From: Phallus indusiatus
Lineage: Eukaryota > Basidiomycota > Agaricomycetes > Phallales > Phallaceae
Assembly: GCA_027605045.1 (NCBI GenBank)
Contig: JAQFWX010000018.1
Coordinates: 843,957 to 907,956, forward strand
DNA: 64,000 nt
Direction of reading: 5' to 3'
Made by a program: the position numbers and the translations under genes. Below are positions 58,990-64,000 of this stretch, one piece after another. The notes under the pieces are model-generated. The model made no database searches, was not told the DNA's origin, and was given only the letters and a program-made list of their open reading frames with translations. The stretch's first letter is position 1. Every line of letters starts with the position of its first letter.

Positions 58990-60569
58990 ATGACGCGCCG
59001 TCTTTACCTTGGAAGTACGTCAAATACCTTTTTTGAAGGGAAAATACCTTTACTAAGATAATAAAAGGACTTCCTCATGACACTCGCACTGAGGATGTCA
59101 CCAAATTCTTTGAAGGATATGGTCGAATTGTTGACTGTCGTGTTATGACAGGTGCGTTTTTGGAGTGCAAAGCTCTCATATATACATATGTATTCTTCTT
59201 GGACATACTGAGCAAATATTGTCTAATTTTAGGTTTCGGCTTTGTCGAATTTGAAAACAGCCGAGTATACTTTTTCTTCTTCTCAATAATTATTCGTTTG
59301 GGCTACGAGATTGATGTTTTAATGTTCAGGACGCGGAAGAAGTCGTGGGCAATTTCAATGGCAAAAACTTCCTTGGTAGTAATATCGTCGTGGAGTATGC
59401 TAAAGAGGGTCGCTCAAGACCCAGAGACCCGTACGAGGATCGCGGGTACGTTTTTCCCCTCCTTATTTTTCCGTTCGCACAACGTTCTTATATCTTGAAA
59501 CTCGGGATGTAGATATCCTCCCCACGATCTAGAAGACCGCAAGGAACTCGCCTGATAGTATCTGGAATTTCGCGTGACACCAGTTGGCAGGTATGCTCTT
59601 CTCGACCCTAAATCCCTTGAATCCTTCTTTTTGGGTGAGGACGGTGTGGCGTCTATTCACTGTTTGCTGGGACGTTCCTTATTGAACGGAGCGAGTGGTC
59701 CTTTGGCCCCTAGTTGGATATAACATGGCATGGTCGAATGCTTCGGGAAACCCAGGCAATGATGTGTTCCTTTTATCTCTTCCTTGTCGCGCCTTGGCCC
59801 TGGCTATTGGTTGGATCCTAATTGTACTTGAACCCGCTCTCAGGACCTTAAGGATTTTGGACGAGAAGCCGGAAGCGTTTCGTTTGCGGATATCGACCGG
59901 GATACGCCAGGTCAAGGGTGAGTCTTCTTGGCGTCGCGGTAACGAGGGTATATCTGAATTTGTGGCATTTGAACTAGGATTTTGGAATATCTTGCCCGAG
60001 AGGACGCTGATAGTGCTGTCAAGCTTCTTGATGGCAAGGACTTGCGAGGCCACCCGGTCCGTGTGTCGCTGGCGGATGAGAATTCTGTACGTATGGGAGA
60101 AGTCGATTCCGCGGCGACTGTATGATTGATTGGTTATTAGCGAGGGGTGATTACAGACGGGAAGATCGTTATAGCAGAGATGATCGATACGACCGTAGAG
60201 ATGACCGACACGATCGGTATCGGGATGCACCTCGTCGGGAGCGTTCTAGGTCACCGTACCGTAGAGAGGGTGGGGGGAAATACGAAGACAAACGCTATGA
60301 CGAAGATAGGCGTTTTGATGACAGACGTCGTTCGCCTCCCTACAGACGTGAGGATGATCGACGAGGTGAGGAAAGACGTGAGAGTCGCAGAGACGACCGA
60401 GATGATCGTCGAAACGGGGACGGTAGTTGGCACCGTGGCGGAAGTGACCGGTAAGTTGCCAGGATTTTATCTAGTCTTATTTTGAACGGATTTTTATTTA
60501 AGCCCTGGTCAAAATTCGACAGCTACGACTGAGCGGATAGATCTTGTATCAGCTAATGCTTCCGCCTGA
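58990..60569 (+). CDS. SR-family splicing factor with two RRMs (frame broken twice)
   Basis: Start MTRRLYLGRLPHDTRTEDVTKFF; RRM1 with GFGFVEFENSR (RNP1) and NIVVEYAKEG; a short linker; RRM2 with GTRLIVSGISRDTSWQDLKDFGREAG, ILEYLAREDADSAVKLLDGKDLRGHPVRV; then an Arg/Asp/Ser-rich tail (RDDRYDRRDDRHDRYRD, RSRSPYRR). This is the Srp2/SRSF4-6 architecture, binding pre-mRNA and promoting splice-site use. Two runs look one base short: cccc at 59520-59523 (needed for PPPRSRRPQGTRL) and gggg at 60144-60147 (needed for RGGDYRRED after RRM2). The last exon ends SANASA at 60569. Confidence 0.87.
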
Positions 60570-62626
60570 GATCCAAAAAAAGCACAAAACAGAAGAACAA
60601 GTTGATATCAGGTTCTAGGAACTGTGAATGCTCCTGTCTCACCGTTTCAATTGTTCACGTTTTTTCCTCATACAACATCTCCCCCTTGTATAAAACTCTC
60701 CTCATCCATGAGCAGTGATGTGATAGCTGCTTATAAGAAAGCCCGGATTCGTTCCCATCCTTGCCAGTCTATTATATGTTCACCGCAAAATAAAAAAAGG
60801 TATCTTTGGCTACCGTTAGCTAAGGCTATATATAATAAATAAGACGTATATTGTTTTTGTTTTCTTTTTACTCTCGTTAACTCTTTGCGTACATTTATAT
60901 GTGTATGTGTATGTATATAAATATATATAAGCTGATTTTTTATCCTTGTTCTTCGTCATCGTCCTTGGAAAAGCGGACATGCGTGATCGATGTCAATGAT
61001 TACTAAAGAGAAATGAGAAAGCTTGGAGCAGCTAAATAAATACAGGTACGCATCTCTAGGATCAAGAGTGAGATGATCTCGCTCAGACCCCATGGCAATT
61101 GGGTCACATGCGCAGACTGCAGGCATTCTGGAAAAGCAGTACAAAGCGATCGATTGATGAGAAGACAAGTTAATGTGAATGCCTCATGGAATTTGGTTTT
61201 GGTTAGCAAGCAAGGCTCGTTGTAGCTGCTACTAGCCAAAATCTGTCGGCAGTCGAGACCATCCGCTACGTACGGTGCGAAACTTTATGCAGCGGGATCT
61301 TTTACTTATTTTTATTATTTTTCTGAAAAACCAAAAAAAAACCAACCTTAAAAGAAATCCGGTTGTTTCGGGAAAAAATGGAAAATACTATTTAATCTCA
61401 GTTGAGAGAGCAACGTTAGTGCATATGTTCTCAGTCCAGGTGAAGGAAACTTTTTTTGAAAGTGCCGGTGAGAGCTGACGTAAGTCCGATTATTCACAAT
61501 ATACTTCGGGACAAGATCCGCGGAAGCAGCAAGAAACAGACACAAGGGCAACAACTTATGAATTATATCATTTGCAGGACTATTGAAATTTGGTTTGTTT
61601 CGGATGGGACTGGAAATAGATTTTTTGGAAATGAGGTGTGAGTGCATGGTGCGCAGCGAAGAACGACGACAAGCGATCGAATTGCCTGGCATGGCTCTAG
61701 GCTCTGGCTGGCAACGATGATGCGGTGCTATACAGTTGGTGTCTTGGGTGTTGATGCAGTCATACAATTTGGGATGATCCCTTAGCAGCCTTCTCCTCTT
61801 TGTGCGTCTAGTGAGTCAGCGCAATGCGGGGTTTCGGCCCATAACGAAATTGGCATTGCTGTTCTCAGCTGTTGGCGCTCTTCCGAATGAGCACGGCAAC
61901 AGTGAGCCATTGCCATTGGCGCGAATAGTATGTACATATGTACATACATATATATTTCACATTTGAATTCTGCAAAGCTGGCTATGTTTCGTTCCCATTT
62001 TCATCTCATTTCCATTTCATTTCCCATGCCGAATCATTTGTCCATCGAATCTCTAATAGATTCTCATAGATTCCATGTGAATGACGCACATTTTTGCAAT
62101 GACATGCTATTCCATATACTGTATATACACGCTGCCAGCCTGACGGGCGGCCATTCAAATATTCTACTTGTTTGACAGGTCTTTGGGTAAAAAACCCCTC
62201 GGGTCAGGCCAGGGCCGTCATCGCAATCATGCAATCATTGGGCAAGTCCGTGGGGTCCCATCCCATCATCTTTTCCAATACATACTAGGGTTTATCTTGC
62301 CAGTCGATGGAAAATCGTGGCACGCTCCCTATACACTACCCATGATATTATATATATTATATTTATTTTTCCCTTCTTTATTTTTGATTCCTCCCGGGCT
62401 ATTATTGTAATTTCAATTTATTATTATTATTTTATCCGTCATTTTATTTATTTTACTTGTCTTTTCCCTTTTGCTTGTCGCCGATTGAAGATTTCAGTTT
62501 CCTGCAAACTCTTTTTTCTTTCCTACCTAAACTAAAAAATTATCGTCGTATGATCAGCCTTGCGCAATGCTATAAGTATGCCGTGTGTCGTGTGTCGGAT
62601 GTCGTATCTGTCTCCCCGTCTCCCTC
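60570..62626. other. Two-kilobase gene-poor AT-rich block
   Basis: By far the longest stretch without a recognised gene. It contains TA/ATTT-rich runs (60890-60930, 61930-61960, 62340-62460) and one more GC-balanced part (about 61640-61930). No frame on either strand shows recognisable protein similarity, and I see no clear inverted or direct terminal repeats. It is most simply the long 5' regulatory region of the IDO gene plus the 3' end of the SR gene; a non-coding RNA cannot be excluded. Confidence 0.45.
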
Positions 62627-63942
62627 ATGTCTTTTGTCAATCTACCCCTCGGTCTCCTCCATTCTCTGCTTTCGCCTATCTTACCGCCAGCTCTCCTGGA
62701 CGGTTTATCGCTATCGAAGTCGTCAACCGCTGCTACTGCTGCTACTACCACTACCACTACTGCTGCTGCTTCTTCTTCGTCTTCATCTTCTTCCACCAGC
62801 TCTTCATTTGCATACCAGGATGCCTTCGACATTCACCCAATTACAGGCTTTATGCCTAATCATCCTCCGCCAACCCGACTTCCAAAACTCTTCGATCTCT
62901 GGGAAGAAGCTCTCTCATCCGCTCCGACCAGCTTGAGTCTCGGTGACGACATTTCACCAGAAGCACACTCGAAACGCGAAAGTAGTCGACTATGGCGATT
63001 GCGATTGGCAAACGTACAGTTCTTTCCCCTTGCATAATTTGTTTTTGATCTGCATTCCTTACTCTTTCAATCCCACTTTTTTCCACATATATTTATATAT
63101 ATATTATGATATTGAATATATCATTTTAATCATATATTATATATATTATATATGTTTCAGGGTCCAATTATATCCGTCAACTGCATCCTGGACGACGTAC
63201 CTTACCTCCAACGTGCCCACCATGTATTAACCTTTCTTGTCCATTTCTATATGCACTCCATCCAGCCATCTGCTTCTCCGGATCCTTTGGTCGTTCCGGC
63301 ATCTCTAGCCGTTCCGCTGGTGGCCGTATCGGACAAATTGGGTATTGCGCCGATTCTGACATTTGCTGACACCGTCTTGTGGAACTGGTCCCTGAAAGAC
63401 TCCTCGAAACCCCTTTCCCCAGAAAACATCGAGCCAATAACTCTTTTCACCCAATCTGACGATGAACGCAGCTTTTACAATTGCTGTGCTAGCATAGAAC
63501 TGCGCGGCGTTGAAGCTCTCCGTATCATTCTCGATTACGACAACATCTCCGCATCGTCCTTGTCTCCGACCTCCTCATTCTCGCCATCATCTTCATCACC
63601 ATCATCGCCCTCTTTATCCGGTGGCGACCTTGCGGATGATATAGAAGAAGCAGCAGGAGGAGGACGAGAAGAAGAAGAAGGAGCAGCTGATGATCCTAGT
63701 CACGCCGTAGAACACATCTCGAAAGCCCTGGCTCGCTTAGCATGTGTCGTTGATGAATTAACTGAGATTCTCAAGTCCGTTCGCTCAACCTGCGATCCTC
63801 ATGCTTTTTATTTTCGGATACGGCCATGGTTCAGAGGCAGCGATGCCAATGGACCAGATTCCCCCGGCTGGGTGTTTGAGGGCGTAGATCCTACTCGTCA
63901 ACTCGAACTCAGTGGTCCTTCTGCCGGGCAGTCTTCTACTAT
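62627..63942 (+). CDS. Indoleamine 2,3-dioxygenase (3' end beyond the window)
   Basis: Two exons are present (62627-63013, 63161-63942), 389 codons, ending at a clear GTGAG donor, so the gene continues past 64000. IDO features: GFMPNHPPPTRLPKLFDLWEEAL, NCILDDVPYLQRAHHVLTFL, VPASLAVPLVAVSDKLGIAP, LTFADTVLWNW, DDERSFYNCCASIELRGVEAL and GPSAGQSS. The distal His ligand region lies beyond the edge and cannot be checked. The haem enzyme opens the indole ring of tryptophan to N-formylkynurenine, feeding NAD synthesis. Odd: a Ser-rich and then Gly/Glu-rich insertion (about residues 260-305) in the middle of the domain, and an N-terminal Thr/Ala/Ser homopeptide tract from mixed ACT/GCT/TCT codons. Confidence 0.9.
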
Positions 63943-64000
63943 GTGAGTATTTTTGCGCACTACATTTCCTTCCAAATAACTAAAACACGCGTTTTTTTCT

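Noticed and set aside
59679..60230. 183-codon minus-strand open frame in the SR gene
   Set aside because: Antisense shadow of RRM2 and the Arg-rich exon, whose sense frame is clearly conserved.

Overview
The window is nuclear DNA of a filamentous basidiomycete, most likely an Agaricomycete. The protein-coding genes are compact and cut by many introns of about 45-75 nt (donors mostly GTAAG/GTGAG/GTACG/GTATG, acceptors YAG). Exons are often tiny (10-30 nt), intergenic gaps are often under 200 bp, and the gene set is fungal: DASH subunit Dad3, Mrp51, WC-2, Tim54, arginase, HFM1/MER3, a GH18 chitinase and a fungal-type IDO. I saw no convincing transposon, rRNA, tRNA, CRISPR array, prophage or secondary-metabolite cluster. 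Gene models below were built by hand from reading frames, splice signals and family motifs.

Layout. 1-16 kb: 3' end of ARPC1 (+), Dad3 (-), haloacetate-dehalogenase-like hydrolase (+), SDR oxidoreductase (-), a giant kinesin (-), inositol-pentakisphosphate 2-kinase (-), arginase (+), isovaleryl-CoA dehydrogenase (-). 16-30 kb: type-B carboxylesterase (-), mitoribosomal Mrp51 (+), a CCCH + ankyrin + AAA+ protein (-), a multipass RING E3 (-), PGS1 (+), D-aminoacyl-tRNA deacylase (-), PPIL1-type cyclophilin (+). 30-39 kb: Cdc4-like F-box/WD40 (-), mitoribosomal uS4m (-), a small glutaredoxin-like protein (+), a zinc-knuckle/PSP protein (+), an unknown single-pass membrane protein (-), a nucleotide-sugar transporter (-). 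39-50 kb: HFM1/MER3 (+), Tim54 (-), HYPK-like (+), CKS1 (-), WC-2 (+). 50-64 kb: GH18 chitinase with CBM5/12 (+), UBLCP1 phosphatase (+), NECAP (+), NFS1 (+), an SR splicing protein (+), a 2 kb gene-poor block, and indoleamine 2,3-dioxygenase (+), cut by the right edge.

These are mostly housekeeping genes rather than one pathway. A mitochondrial theme recurs (IVD, Mrp51, PGS1, uS4m, Tim54, NFS1 and an SDR with a presequence-like N-terminus). Several pairs are head-to-head with under 180 bp between start codons (IPK1/arginase, RING/PGS1, DTD/cyclophilin, uS4m/Grx-like, Tim54/HYPK), so they probably share promoters.

Two things stand out. First, at least eleven genes break frame by exactly one base, nearly always a run one base short and once one base long. 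This looks like homopolymer error in the assembly rather than decay, and any automatic annotation of the window will be broken at those points. Second, four introns are best read as GC-AG introns. The most unusual protein is the CCCH-ankyrin-AAA+ fusion at about 20.0-23.9 kb.
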